NCBI GenBank assembly: GCA_002389905.1
Contig: DGRE01000014.1
Span: forward strand, 25,208-89,207
Reading direction: 5' to 3'
Length of the DNA: 64,000 nucleotides
DNA from: Hungatella sp. UBA4396
GTDB lineage: Bacteria; Bacillota; Clostridia; Lachnospirales; Lachnospiraceae
Numbering within the stretch: position 1 is the stretch's first letter; every line of letters begins with the position of its first letter. The notes beneath the pieces were generated by a model. It saw only the letters and a program-made list of their open reading frames with translations. It searched no databases and was not told the DNA's origin. Shown piece after piece: positions 26,991 through 35,296 of the stretch. The position numbers and the translations under genes are program-made.

Positions 26991-27026
26991 TTCAGGCCCG
27001 GCTTAAACCTTAAGCCGGACCCTGAA
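26991..27026 (-). terminator. Terminator of pheA
   Basis: A strong two-part stem (TTCAGG/CCTGAA outside, CCGGCTTAA/TTAAGCCGG inside, 3-base loop) is followed on the minus strand by TTTTATAC. It lies just beyond the pheA stop and ends the plsC-pheA unit. Confidence 0.8.
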
Positions 27027-27032
27027 GTATTC

Positions 27033-28169
27033 TTAATAATTTCCCAGCACCCTCATGTTAAGGCCCTCTTCCGATATGCCCTTTAAAGCATTCTGAACGG
27101 CGCAGTCGCTTAAATTTCCTTCAATGTCCACGAAGAAACGGTATTCCCAGTTCCTTCCCGGTATGGGCCTGGATTCGATCATCCTCATGTTGACCCCGTT
27201 ATAAATGAAATTGCTCAGCATGTTGTACAAGGTACCGCTTTTATGAGGCAGCTCAAAGCTTATGCTGACCTTTTGTGCGTCCTCCCGGTATACTGGATTC
27301 CTGGACAGGATGATGAACCGGGTGGTATTGTTCTTATTGTGGTTAATGGAAGATTTTAAGACCTTCAGGCCGTAAATCCTTCCTGCGATCTCGCTGGCAA
27401 CTGCTGCCTGGGATAAATCCCCTTCCTCAACCACCTTTTTGGCGGCTACGGCCGTATTTTCCAAACTGATCTGTTTCCATTGCCTGTTGGAATTTAAGTA
27501 TTCGGAACACTGCATCAGAGCCTGGGGATGGGAAAATACAGTCTTAATATTCTCGGTTGAAGCTCCCGGAAGGCCCAGCAGAGCGTGATTTACAGTAAGA
27601 AAAGTCTCAGCCACAATATAATTCTGATATTTAATCAAAAGGTCATAATTGTCTATGACGGCTCCTGCTGAGGAATTTTCAATAGGAAGCACTCCGTAAT
27701 CGGCTTCTCCCTCTGCCACCGCCTTCATGACATCCTCCCATGACTGAACGTGGTATATTTCCCCAGCCGTTCCAAAATACTGGAGGGCTGCTTCATGGGT
27801 ATAAGCCCCTTCCACTCCCTGATATACCACCCGGACCTGATCCATGGGCAGGCTTTTTACCGGCTGGAAATCATTTTTCACAGTGAGGCCGTGTTCTGCC
27901 AAAAGCCTGTACTGCTGGCGGCGGCTGATGGTCATCATCTGGGTGAACAGTTCCCTGACCGCCTGCTTGCGGAACGAATCCTCCACCATTCCGGTCACGT
28001 CTTCAATCTTTTGCTGTTCCCTTTTCCCGTCATAAACCTGCTTGCCTGTGGTGATCTTGAATTCAGCCACATCGCCTACCACTTTCATGCGTTCTTCAAA
28101 CAGGGACACAATTTCCCGGTCAATCCGGTCAAGCTTTTCTCTTATTTCCTGCAAATCTAATGTTTTCAT
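27033..28169 (-). CDS. pheA: Bifunctional chorismate mutase / prephenate dehydratase
   Basis: A 378-residue P-protein that makes prephenate from chorismate and then phenylpyruvate, for phenylalanine synthesis. An AroQ chorismate mutase domain covers about 1-90 (LDRIDREIVSLFEERM). A prephenate dehydratase domain covers about 110-285 (YQGVEGAYTHEAA, PIENSSAGAV, NNTTRFIIL). An ACT domain at about 300-378 carries the phenylalanine-binding signature IESRPIPGRNWEYRFFVD, so feedback inhibition by phenylalanine is expected. Its ATG overlaps the plsC stop by 4 bp. Confidence 0.95.
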   Translation of the reverse strand: MKTLDLQEIREKLDRIDREIVSLFEERMKVVGDVAEFKITTGKQVYDGKREQQKIEDVTGMVEDSFRKQAVRELFTQMMTISRRQQYRLLAEHGLTVKNDFQPVKSLPMDQVRVVYQGVEGAYTHEAALQYFGTAGEIYHVQSWEDVMKAVAEGEADYGVLPIENSSAGAVIDNYDLLIKYQNYIVAETFLTVNHALLGLPGASTENIKTVFSHPQALMQCSEYLNSNRQWKQISLENTAVAAKKVVEEGDLSQAAVASEIAGRIYGLKVLKSSINHNKNNTTRFIILSRNPVYREDAQKVSISFELPHKSGTLYNMLSNFIYNGVNMRMIESRPIPGRNWEYRFFVDIEGNLSDCAVQNALKGISEEGLNMRVLGNY

Positions 28170-28969
28170 AGGTTTTTGTATTCCTTTGCCTTATCTGTTT
28201 GTATATAAGCCTCTTCCAGGGGAAGCTTTCCCTGGGAAACCAGTTCCTCTCTCAGCAGAGCCTTGATCTGCTCTCCCACATAGGCCCCCGGAAACTTCTT
28301 ATGTTCAGGTGCCAGTTCCTTGATGAGAAAGGGTCTGCCGAATTCAATGGTCACATGAGAAGGTCTGATAAAGGGTAAGTGCTTTTCAAAAATATCGGCT
28401 GTTCCTGTAATCGCCACAGGCACCACCGGACATCCTCCTTTTTCCGCAATCTTTAAGCTGCCTTCCTTAAAGGGAAGGAGATCCAGGAGGTTTTCCTGTT
28501 CATTGCGGGTTCCTTCCGGGAAAATCCAGACGGATATCCCTTTTTTCACCTGGTCAATGCCTTCCAGTATGGTCTTTAAGCCTTCTTTTATATTATGCCT
28601 GTCCAAAAACAGGCAGTTTACATACCGCATCCAATTGGAAAGGAGAGGAATCTGTTCCATTTCCTTTTTTGCCACAAAGCCCATAGGGCCGGGAACTGTC
28701 ACATACCCTACCAGAATATCAAAATAGCTTCTGTGGTTTCCCACATATAAAACGGCACTGTCCGACGGAATGTGCTCCCGTCCTTTTACCGTGAGCTTTA
28801 CTCCGGAAAGCCAGAGACACAGCCGGAACAATGCCTGAACCACTTTCAGACTCTGCACATCCCGCAGGCGCCGGTCTTTTCTTCCTATCAGCCATTCCAC
28901 TAACATAAGAGGAATGCTGAGCACTAAAAAACCTATTACTGTTGTTGCTACAAGAATAAAACGTATCAT
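28166..28969 (-). CDS. plsC: 1-acyl-sn-glycerol-3-phosphate acyltransferase
   Basis: A 267-residue membrane-bound acyltransferase that makes phosphatidic acid. It has an N-terminal membrane helix (FILVATTVIGFLVLSIPLML), the catalytic HX4D block NHRSYFDIL, the glycerol-phosphate binding FPEGTRNEQ and the late VPVAI block. It is coupled to pheA downstream and preceded by CmpB and cls genes, so phospholipid synthesis genes are grouped here. Confidence 0.92.
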   Translation of the reverse strand: MIRFILVATTVIGFLVLSIPLMLVEWLIGRKDRRLRDVQSLKVVQALFRLCLWLSGVKLTVKGREHIPSDSAVLYVGNHRSYFDILVGYVTVPGPMGFVAKKEMEQIPLLSNWMRYVNCLFLDRHNIKEGLKTILEGIDQVKKGISVWIFPEGTRNEQENLLDLLPFKEGSLKIAEKGGCPVVPVAITGTADIFEKHLPFIRPSHVTIEFGRPFLIKELAPEHKKFPGAYVGEQIKALLREELVSQGKLPLEEAYIQTDKAKEYKNL

Positions 28970-29023
28970 TAGTCTAGTCCTCCATCCTATCTATTATATA
29001 GAATGAAATCTGTAATTACAATA

Positions 29024-29491
29024 CTACCTTCCTTTCTTTTTTGTAATTTGTTCAAACAACAGTCCTGTGGCAAACCACAAAGGTGCAAAGTCCAGACGGA
29101 TCAGCCCGTCGATGTTGGTGCTGCGTCCCGAATAATCCCAGGGGCACATCCCCTGTCCCCTCAGCAGGGTTCCCGCAATGTATTCCGCCACAAAGATCAG
29201 GACCATATAGAGGAACCCGTGGCGGATGGCCGTATCCGCCCGTTTTACCGCCAGTCCGGGGCCAGGATTGACCCATTGGTCAATGATATTTCCAATGGGG
29301 CCTAAGAGGGCGCCGCAGCCGTAAATCGGAAACATGAGAAGGGAAGTATGGCCCATCAGCCGCCAGTCCTGGCGCAGGATGGAGTCGGTGGAGGTGAAAA
29401 TAACCTCCAGGCACCAGCCTGTGATCCCGCATTTGCAGAAATCAAGAGGCAGTTGTTTTAAGTTTTGTGTTAATGTCTTCATAACCTTCAT
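29024..29491 (-). CDS. CmpB-family (putative ABC-transporter type IV) membrane protein
   Basis: A 155-residue protein with about four hydrophobic segments and the family features GITGWCLEVI, HTSLLMFPIYGCG and the C-terminal CPWDYSGRSTNIDGLIRLDFAPLW. This matches the CmpB family (PF06541), which is common in Firmicutes and often annotated as a putative ABC permease without experimental support. It lies between cls and plsC on the same strand. I would not assign transport from sequence. Confidence 0.8.
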   Translation of the reverse strand: MKVMKTLTQNLKQLPLDFCKCGITGWCLEVIFTSTDSILRQDWRLMGHTSLLMFPIYGCGALLGPIGNIIDQWVNPGPGLAVKRADTAIRHGFLYMVLIFVAEYIAGTLLRGQGMCPWDYSGRSTNIDGLIRLDFAPLWFATGLLFEQITKKKGR

Positions 29492-29535
29492 TATGCGCCG
29501 GTTATGGAGATATTATGTTACTTTGTAAAAGAATT

Positions 29536-31050
29536 CTATAAGAGAGGAGACAGCAGTCTGCTTCCCTGTTCCTTAAGACGGATTAAGAGGCTCCGCTCTC
29601 CGTATATCTCAGGAGTGATCTCTTTGCACGACTTTAAGTCCTCCAAAAACAGCTCCTCCAGCTTCCTGGTAGTCTCCTCATCATAGATCACAGCATTGAC
29701 CTCAAAATTCAGTTCAAAGCTTCGGATGTCCATATTGGCTGTGCCGTAGGAACTGACTTTTCCATCGGTCATAACACCTTTCGAATGAAGGAATCCGTTT
29801 TCATAGGTATAGCATCTGGCTCCTGCAAACAACAGATCTCCCACATAGGAATAGGTCGCCCAGTAGACAAAGGGGTGATCCGGCTTGCAGGGAATCATAA
29901 GTCTTACATCCACACCGGACCGGGCCGCGATCTTTAAGGTGGACAGCACTGCATCATCAGGCACAAAATAAGGGGTCTGGATGTAAATATGGTCTCTTGC
30001 CTTGGCAAATAGCCGGATGTAATTGTCCCGGATCTGACGGCTCCTTGCATCAGGGCCGCTGGCAATAATCTGTATGCCGAGCCGTTTCTCCGCCTCCCAG
30101 GTTTCATCAATCCCATAGCATTCCAGACAGCTTCCATCCTCTTCTTCGCAAAAATACTTCATATTTTTAAACAGGTTCTCCCCTGTGGCATAATTCCAGT
30201 CCAGAGCAAAGCGGATCTGCAGGCTCAGCACCGAGCCTCCCTGTATCTTTAAATGGGTATCCCGCCAATAGCCGAATTTAGGGTCCTTGGAAATGTATTC
30301 CCGGCCGATATTAAAGCCGCCCACATACCCGGTCTGGTTGTCAATGACCACGATCTTTCTATGGTTGCGGTAATTGACCCGAAGCTGAAGCCTGCCCAGA
30401 ATGGGGGGGAAGAATATTCCCACCTTTACGCCGTTTTCCTTCAGTCTTCTCCATTTTTCCTTTGCCATAAAGCGTCCGCCCATACCGTCGCAGAGGATGC
30501 GCACCTCGACTCCGGCTTTGGCCCGCTCAATTAAAACAGGGATGATGGAGTCAAATACCTCGTCATCCTTGATGATATAATACTGCAGATGAATGAAATG
30601 AACCGCCTTGGAAAGCTCTGTCCGCAAATCTTTGAATTTTTCTTCTCCATCGGTAAATATCTCAATGCTGTTATCAACCGTCAGCACTGATCCTGAGGTT
30701 TCTAAATTATAGACCACCAGATCCTCGTAATCACGGGATAAAGAAGACATGAGCTTAATGTCATTCTTTTTTAAAAATTCCTCCTGGTTTTTTATGGAGT
30801 AGCGCATCCGGTCTTCCACTTCCTTGACCCGGAACAGCTTATCCTTTCGCATATCCTGCCCAAAGAGCAGATAAATGAGAATCCCGAATACGGGAACAAA
30901 GTAAAGGGCCAGCAGCCAGGTCCAGACCGTCTTGGGGTCGCGCCGCTGAAAAAACACAATAATAACAGAAAGAACCAGATTAATGTAAATCAAATGATCC
31001 ATGGACCAGTTCCAAATATCTGCCGTCTGTCTCCAAATTGTCTCTATCAT
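29536..31050 (-). CDS. cls: Cardiolipin synthase
   Basis: A 504-residue phospholipase D-family enzyme that condenses phosphatidylglycerol molecules to cardiolipin. It has two N-terminal membrane helices (about 15-60) and a PLDc_N segment (KTVWTWLLALYFVPVFGILIY split by charged residues). Two HKD motifs are present: HRKIVVIDNQTGYVGGFNIG and HSKGVMTDGKVSSYGTANMD. The start at 31050 (MIETIWRQ) has GGAGG 6 bases upstream. The longer frame from 31104 lacks one. A terminator-like hairpin lies between it and the DUF4250 gene. Confidence 0.93.
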   Translation of the reverse strand: MIETIWRQTADIWNWSMDHLIYINLVLSVIIVFFQRRDPKTVWTWLLALYFVPVFGILIYLLFGQDMRKDKLFRVKEVEDRMRYSIKNQEEFLKKNDIKLMSSLSRDYEDLVVYNLETSGSVLTVDNSIEIFTDGEEKFKDLRTELSKAVHFIHLQYYIIKDDEVFDSIIPVLIERAKAGVEVRILCDGMGGRFMAKEKWRRLKENGVKVGIFFPPILGRLQLRVNYRNHRKIVVIDNQTGYVGGFNIGREYISKDPKFGYWRDTHLKIQGGSVLSLQIRFALDWNYATGENLFKNMKYFCEEEDGSCLECYGIDETWEAEKRLGIQIIASGPDARSRQIRDNYIRLFAKARDHIYIQTPYFVPDDAVLSTLKIAARSGVDVRLMIPCKPDHPFVYWATYSYVGDLLFAGARCYTYENGFLHSKGVMTDGKVSSYGTANMDIRSFELNFEVNAVIYDEETTRKLEELFLEDLKSCKEITPEIYGERSLLIRLKEQGSRLLSPLL

Positions 31051-31092
31051 AAATTCCTCCTGTCCTGGCGGTAGGTTTACAGGTCCTATTGC

Positions 31093-31119
31093 AAAAAAGG
31101 CCACCGCTTCAGCGACGCC
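31093..31119 (-). terminator. Terminator between DUF4250 gene and cls
   Basis: An imperfect stem (core CGCT/AGCG flanked by GGC/GCC) is followed on the minus strand by six T residues (AAAAAA at 31093-31098 on the plus strand). It lies 15 bp after the DUF4250 stop and 43 bp before the cls start. It may limit read-through into cls. Confidence 0.5.
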
Positions 31120-31133
31120 CCTCTAAGGTTTTT

Positions 31134-31313
31134 TCATATAAACTGATTTCTCTCTCTGTTATAATGATAATCAATGGCTGCCAGGGCATGGGACAATTCC
31201 CCAGCCTCAATTCCAAGGCTTAAGCAGCATTCTTCCAGAGAGGGGTAATAGTCTCTTAACTGAGTGTTTATGTAGCTCAGTAATATTACGGGGTCTTTTG
31301 GTATATTAGACAT
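31134..31313 (-). CDS. DUF4250 small protein
   Basis: A 59-codon gene that simple ORF length filters would miss. The translation starts MSNIPKDPVILLSYINTQL and ends YHYNRERNQFI, with RDYYPSLEECC in between. These are the hallmarks of DUF4250, a family of about 60 residues almost confined to clostridia and other Firmicutes, of unknown function. AGGAG lies 10 bases before the ATG and a well-spaced promoter precedes it, so it is very likely real. Confidence 0.88.
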   Translation of the reverse strand: MSNIPKDPVILLSYINTQLRDYYPSLEECCLSLGIEAGELSHALAAIDYHYNRERNQFI

Positions 31314-31344
31314 CTTTTGATTCTCCTATTCCGGTAACAAAATT

Positions 31345-31373
31345 ATTCTATCACAAAATTCGCCCCTTGTGAA
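31345..31373 (-). promoter_or_regulatory. Putative sigma-A promoter of the DUF4250 gene
   Basis: On the minus strand, TTCACA (31373-31368) and TAGAAT (31350-31345) are separated by 17 bp, about 32 bp before the start codon. Each box matches 5 of 6 consensus bases. Confidence 0.7.
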
Positions 31374-31504
31374 TCTTTTAAAGCCAAAATTTAACTTCTT
31401 AAATCTCCCTCTTTTTTGACAATAATTGTATGATTTCCCCTGTACGGATAACAGAAACAGTGCTACAATCATATATTAATGTCCTTCAGGAGGTAATATC
31501 ACAG

Positions 31505-32509
31505 ATGAAAAAAATATTAATGCTTGGAACAGGAGGCACTATCGCCTGCAAAAGAAGCGATCAAGGCTTAAAGCCTCTTCTCACCTCAGATGAAATTCTT
31601 TCCTATGTCCCGGAAACGGCAAAGTTCTGCCAGGCGGACAGTCTGCAGATACTGAATATAGACAGTACCAATATGCAGCCTGACCACTGGCTTTCTATGG
31701 CAGAAGCCATTGAAACCCATTATAACGATTACGACGGCTTTGTCATCTGCCACGGCACCGATACCATGGCTTATACGGCTTCGTCCCTTTCCTATCTGAT
31801 TCAAAATTCGGAAAAGCCCATTGTGATCACCGGAGCCCAAAGGCCCATTGATATGGAAAACACCGATGCCCGCACTAATTTATCAGACAGCCTCCGGTTT
31901 GCCAGCCAGGAAAAGGCCCATGGAGTCACCATTGTATTTGACGGCAAGGTCATTGCAGGCACGCGGGGCAAAAAGGAGAGGAGCAAAAGCTACAACGCCT
32001 TTTCCAGCATTAACTTTCCTTATATTGCCACGGTTCAGGATGGACAAGTGGTGTTTTATTTAGATGATAAAGCTGCCTGCCCCAGACAGGTTCAGTTTTT
32101 CAGGACATTGAATCCACGCGTGGCTTTGATGAAGCTGATTCCTTCTATGGGGTCAAATGTTCTGGATTATCTGGCAGAGCATTATGATGCGGTCATTATA
32201 GAATCTTTTGGAGTGGGCGGCCTGCCCTCCTATGATACCGGAGATTTTTATAAGGCTGTGGAAAGCTGGATTTCTCTGGGAAAAACCGTGGTTATGGCCA
32301 CCCAGGTGACCAATGAAGGAAGCAATATGTCCGTCTATGAGGTGGGACACTCCATAAAAAAAGAACTGGGACTTTTGGAAGCCTATGATATGACTCTGGA
32401 AGCCACAGTGACCAAACTGATGTGGATTCTGGGACAGACTCAGGATAGGGAAGAAATACGGGAGCTGTTTTACCGCACCATTAACAGGGATATTCTTTGG
32501 CAGGTATGA
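31505..32509 (+). CDS. ansA: L-asparaginase, type I (cytoplasmic)
   Basis: A 334-residue asparaginase that hydrolyses asparagine to aspartate and ammonia. The nucleophile Thr12 lies in GTGGTIACK. The second catalytic pair is Thr85-Asp86 in CHGTDTMAYTASSL. Lys/Asp and substrate residues follow in ITGAQRPID. There is no signal peptide, consistent with the cytoplasmic form. The start at 31505 follows AGGAGG. The longer frame from 31430 has no such site. A clean TTGACA lies at 31416-31421, but no -10 fits it well. Confidence 0.92.
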   Translation: MKKILMLGTGGTIACKRSDQGLKPLLTSDEILSYVPETAKFCQADSLQILNIDSTNMQPDHWLSMAEAIETHYNDYDGFVICHGTDTMAYTASSLSYLIQNSEKPIVITGAQRPIDMENTDARTNLSDSLRFASQEKAHGVTIVFDGKVIAGTRGKKERSKSYNAFSSINFPYIATVQDGQVVFYLDDKAACPRQVQFFRTLNPRVALMKLIPSMGSNVLDYLAEHYDAVIIESFGVGGLPSYDTGDFYKAVESWISLGKTVVMATQVTNEGSNMSVYEVGHSIKKELGLLEAYDMTLEATVTKLMWILGQTQDREEIRELFYRTINRDILWQV

Positions 32510-32602
32510 GAAAAAGGTGCCGCAAAACTTTTTCACTGGCAATCAAATTGATTCCTCTTAAATAGGTTTTAAACTTTTCTCCATCAGTCTGTTACGCTGC
32601 AT

Positions 32603-32666
32603 GGGGAGGAGGCTTTCTATGAGAAGTTTTTCGTAAAAACCGCTTGTTCAATTGTTACGGTTTTTT
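32603..32666 (+). promoter_or_regulatory. Mini-ORF with strong ribosome site followed by a terminator hairpin
   Basis: GGGGAGGAGG (32603-32612) lies 6 bases before ATG AGA AGT TTT TCG TAA (32619-32636). This five-codon reading frame is followed at once by an 8-bp stem AAAAACCG / CGGTTTTT (32635-32665) with a T run. The hairpin is about 125 bp beyond the ansA stop and could be its terminator. The mini-ORF may be a chance remnant or a leader peptide. It lies upstream of the assigned tdh promoter, so it is not clearly part of the tdh mRNA. Confidence 0.4.
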
Positions 32667-32710
32667 CTGTTTCACACCAAATTTTCTGGTACAAATCACA
32701 AGAAAAAAGA

Positions 32711-32739
32711 TTGTAATCTAAGATCATTCATGATATTAT
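32711..32739 (+). promoter_or_regulatory. Putative sigma-A promoter of tdh-kbl
   Basis: TTGTAA (32711-32716) and TATTAT (32734-32739) are separated by 17 bp. A short palindrome ATCAT-TC-ATGAT (32723-32734) fills the spacer. The first copy of the ATGTCTTTG element overlaps the -10 box and the expected start site near 32746. Confidence 0.6.
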
Positions 32740-32809
32740 GTCTTTGAGAGAGAGACGTTAAAAGGGGGATGTCTTTGTATCAAAGACATTTTACGTCTCA
32801 CAAAGACAT
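32738..32809 (+). promoter_or_regulatory. Nested inverted-repeat leader of tdh-kbl
   Basis: ATGTCTTTG occurs at 32738-32746 and 32769-32777. Its complement CAAAGACAT occurs at 32781-32789 and 32801-32809. Between them GAGACGT-TAAAA (32752-32763) faces TTTTA-CGTCTC (32789-32799). All pieces stack into one long, slightly asymmetric hairpin with a TAT loop, spanning the start site and the whole leader to 30 bp before the tdh ATG. It could be a multi-site operator or a structured mRNA leader. No known riboswitch is recognised. Confidence 0.65.
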
Positions 32810-32838
32810 GTAAAATAATGAGAAAGGCGGAGGTTACA

Positions 32839-33885
32839 ATGAAAGAAAACGTGATGTATGCGATTGTAAAGGAACAGGCGGGGAGAGGTCTGGCGCTCAG
32901 AGAAGTCCCCATTCCCACGACAGGAGAAAATGATGTGAAGATCAAGATTCACTACACATCAATCTGCGGTACGGATCTGCATATCTATAACTGGGATAAG
33001 TGGTCCCAGGAAACCATAAAACCGCCCATGACCATCGGACACGAATTCGTCGGTGAGATCGTAGAGACCGGCAGCCTGGTGAAAGAGTTTAAAATCGGCG
33101 ATATCGTATCGGGAGAGGGCCATATCGTATGCGGCCATTGCCGCAACTGCAAAGCGGGAAAACGTCATCTTTGTAAAAACACTGTAGGCGTAGGGGTAAA
33201 CCGTGATGGAGCATACGCACAGTATCTGGTGATTCCCCAGACTAATGTCATTATCTGTGAGCCGGGAATTCCCGAGGAATTATGCTCTTCCTTTGATCCT
33301 CTGGGCAATGCGGTGCATACAGCTTTATCCTATAATCTGGTGGGGGAGGATGTACTGATCACAGGAGCCGGTCCTATAGGCATTATGGCTGCGGCCATTT
33401 GCCGTCATGTGGGAGCCAAACATGTGGTGATTACAGACGTCAATGATTACCGGCTGAATCTGGCCAGGGAGATATGCAATGTCCACACGGTCAATGTATC
33501 CAGAGAGAGCCTAGATGATAAGATGAGGGAGCTTCATATTGAGGAGGGCTTTGATATCGGGCTCGAGATGTCCGGCAACGGTCAGGCATTTACTTCCATG
33601 ATTGACCACATGTACAACGGCGGCAAGATTGCGGTGCTGGGGCTTCAGGGAAGCGACACTGTGGTGCCATGGAATAAGATTGTGCTTAACTGTCTGCAGA
33701 TCAAGGGAATTTACGGAAGGGAAATGTTTGAAACCTGGTACAAGATGATGGCCATGCTGAACAGCGGTCTTGAGATAGAGAAGATTATTACACACAAATT
33801 CGATTTCCGGGAGTTCCAGAAGGGCTTTGACGTAATGAACAGCGGGCAGTGCGGAAAGGTAGTTTTGGACTGGACGAAGGTCTGA
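32839..33885 (+). CDS. tdh: L-threonine 3-dehydrogenase (zinc-dependent)
   Basis: A 348-residue medium-chain dehydrogenase that oxidises L-threonine to 2-amino-3-ketobutyrate with NAD+. Catalytic zinc ligands are Cys43 (SICGTDLH), His68 and Glu69 (GHEFVGE). The structural zinc cysteines are 98, 101, 104 and 112 (CGHCRNCKAGKRHLC). The nucleotide fold shows ITGAGPIGIMAAAICRHVGA. The start at 32839 follows GGAGG at 6 bases. An upstream in-frame ATG (32818) has no site. It pairs with kbl 78 bp downstream, which completes threonine degradation to glycine and acetyl-CoA. Confidence 0.93.
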   Translation: MKENVMYAIVKEQAGRGLALREVPIPTTGENDVKIKIHYTSICGTDLHIYNWDKWSQETIKPPMTIGHEFVGEIVETGSLVKEFKIGDIVSGEGHIVCGHCRNCKAGKRHLCKNTVGVGVNRDGAYAQYLVIPQTNVIICEPGIPEELCSSFDPLGNAVHTALSYNLVGEDVLITGAGPIGIMAAAICRHVGAKHVVITDVNDYRLNLAREICNVHTVNVSRESLDDKMRELHIEEGFDIGLEMSGNGQAFTSMIDHMYNGGKIAVLGLQGSDTVVPWNKIVLNCLQIKGIYGREMFETWYKMMAMLNSGLEIEKIITHKFDFREFQKGFDVMNSGQCGKVVLDWTKV

Positions 33886-33963
33886 CAGAGTAATGAAAAA
33901 ATGAGTTGACAATAAAGATCATTGGGCCGGACATGGAAAATAAGCGATAGGAGGAGTGATATT

Positions 33964-35145
33964 ATGAAAAAAGCGTTAAACTATTTTAAAGAAGTGGTGG
34001 AGCAGGCCAAAGGAGACGGAACTTACAAGGAAGAGCGCATTATTACAACGCCTCAGAGGAGCAGAATCAATACCACGAAGACAGAAAATGTCATCAATAT
34101 GTGTGCCAACAATTATCTTGGACTTTCCGACAATCAGGAGATTATAGAGGCGGCCAAAGCCACTTATGATACATGGGGTTATGGCTTGTCTTCCGTGCGT
34201 TTCATCTGCGGAACCCAGGGGATACACAAGGAGCTGGAAGCAAAACTTTCTTCTTTCCTGGGGATGGATGATACGATTTTGTACTCCTCCTGCTTCGATG
34301 CCAACGGAGGCCTGTTTGAGACACTGCTGACAGAGGAAGATGCGGTGATCAGCGATGCCTTAAATCATGCCAGCATCATCGATGGCGTGCGTTTATGCAG
34401 GGCAAAGCGCTTTCGTTATGCCAATAATAATATGGAGGAGCTGGAACAGTGCTTAAAGGATTCCCAGGATGCCAGGATACGTCTGATTGCCACGGACGGT
34501 GTATTTTCCATGGACGGTATTGTGGCTGATTTGGAAGCAATCTGCAATCTGGCTGACAAGTATGATGCACTGGTGATGGTGGATGACAGTCATGCGGTAG
34601 GATTTATGGGAAAGCTTGGTAAAGGCACACCGGAGCACTGCGGCGTCATGGGCCGGGTAGATATCATCACCGGCACCCTGGGTAAGGCACTGGGTGGAGC
34701 CAGCGGCGGATATACCAGCGCCAGGCAGGAAATCGTGGATTTGCTCCGTCAAAAGAGCAGACCCTATCTGTTTTCCAATACCGTAGCTCCTGCAATTGCC
34801 GGAGGGGCCATAAAGACCTTGGAAATCCTTGAGCGGAGCACAGAGTACAGGGATCGGGTTCATGAAAATACCCGTTATTTCAGGGAGAAGATAAAAGAGG
34901 TGGGATTTGATATTATAGAGAGTGATCATCCGATTGTGGCGATTATGCTGTATGATGCAAAGACAGCCGTGGAATTTGCGGCAAGGATGCTGGAACGGGG
35001 CGTGTACGTCATCGGCTTCTGCTATCCTGTAGTGCCAAAAGATCGGGCCAGAATCCGTACTCAGATATCCGCCGCCCATACAAAAGAGGATTTGGATTTT
35101 GCAGTAGAATGCTTTAAATGTGTAAAGGAAGATATGGGGATTTAA
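33964..35145 (+). CDS. kbl: 2-amino-3-ketobutyrate CoA ligase (glycine C-acetyltransferase)
   Basis: A 393-residue PLP enzyme of the alpha-oxoamine synthase family. It cleaves 2-amino-3-ketobutyrate with CoA to glycine and acetyl-CoA. Motifs are ANNYLGLSDNQEI, SVRFICGTQGIHKELE, VDDSHAVGFMG and the PLP lysine in TGTLGKALGGASGG near residue 240. The start at 33964 follows AGGAGG. It forms a two-gene operon with tdh, closed by a strong terminator. The enzyme pair could also run towards threonine, but degradation is the usual role. Confidence 0.93.
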   Translation: MKKALNYFKEVVEQAKGDGTYKEERIITTPQRSRINTTKTENVINMCANNYLGLSDNQEIIEAAKATYDTWGYGLSSVRFICGTQGIHKELEAKLSSFLGMDDTILYSSCFDANGGLFETLLTEEDAVISDALNHASIIDGVRLCRAKRFRYANNNMEELEQCLKDSQDARIRLIATDGVFSMDGIVADLEAICNLADKYDALVMVDDSHAVGFMGKLGKGTPEHCGVMGRVDIITGTLGKALGGASGGYTSARQEIVDLLRQKSRPYLFSNTVAPAIAGGAIKTLEILERSTEYRDRVHENTRYFREKIKEVGFDIIESDHPIVAIMLYDAKTAVEFAARMLERGVYVIGFCYPVVPKDRARIRTQISAAHTKEDLDFAVECFKCVKEDMGI

Positions 35146-35203
35146 GTAAATATGCTTAATGAGTATTATTCCTGTTAATAGCAGAGCGAATACCATATTA
35201 AAA

Positions 35204-35238
35204 GGCGTTGATCTATTAAAAAATCAACGCCCTTTTTT
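35204..35238 (+). terminator. Terminator of tdh-kbl
   Basis: A 9-bp perfect stem (GGCGTTGAT / ATCAACGCC) with a 10-base loop is followed by CTTTTTT. On the other strand it is followed by TTTTAATA, so it may also serve clpB. Confidence 0.85.
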
Positions 35239-35296
35239 AGTATATCCTTGGTAAAGAGTACAGTTTACCCCTTCACATCCATTTATTTTCTTTTGT

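Noticed and set aside
31416..31469. Sigma-A promoter for ansA
   Set aside because: A perfect TTGACA (31416-31421) and a TACAAT (31464-31469) exist but are 42 bp apart, and neither has a partner at 16-18 bp, so no promoter was assigned.
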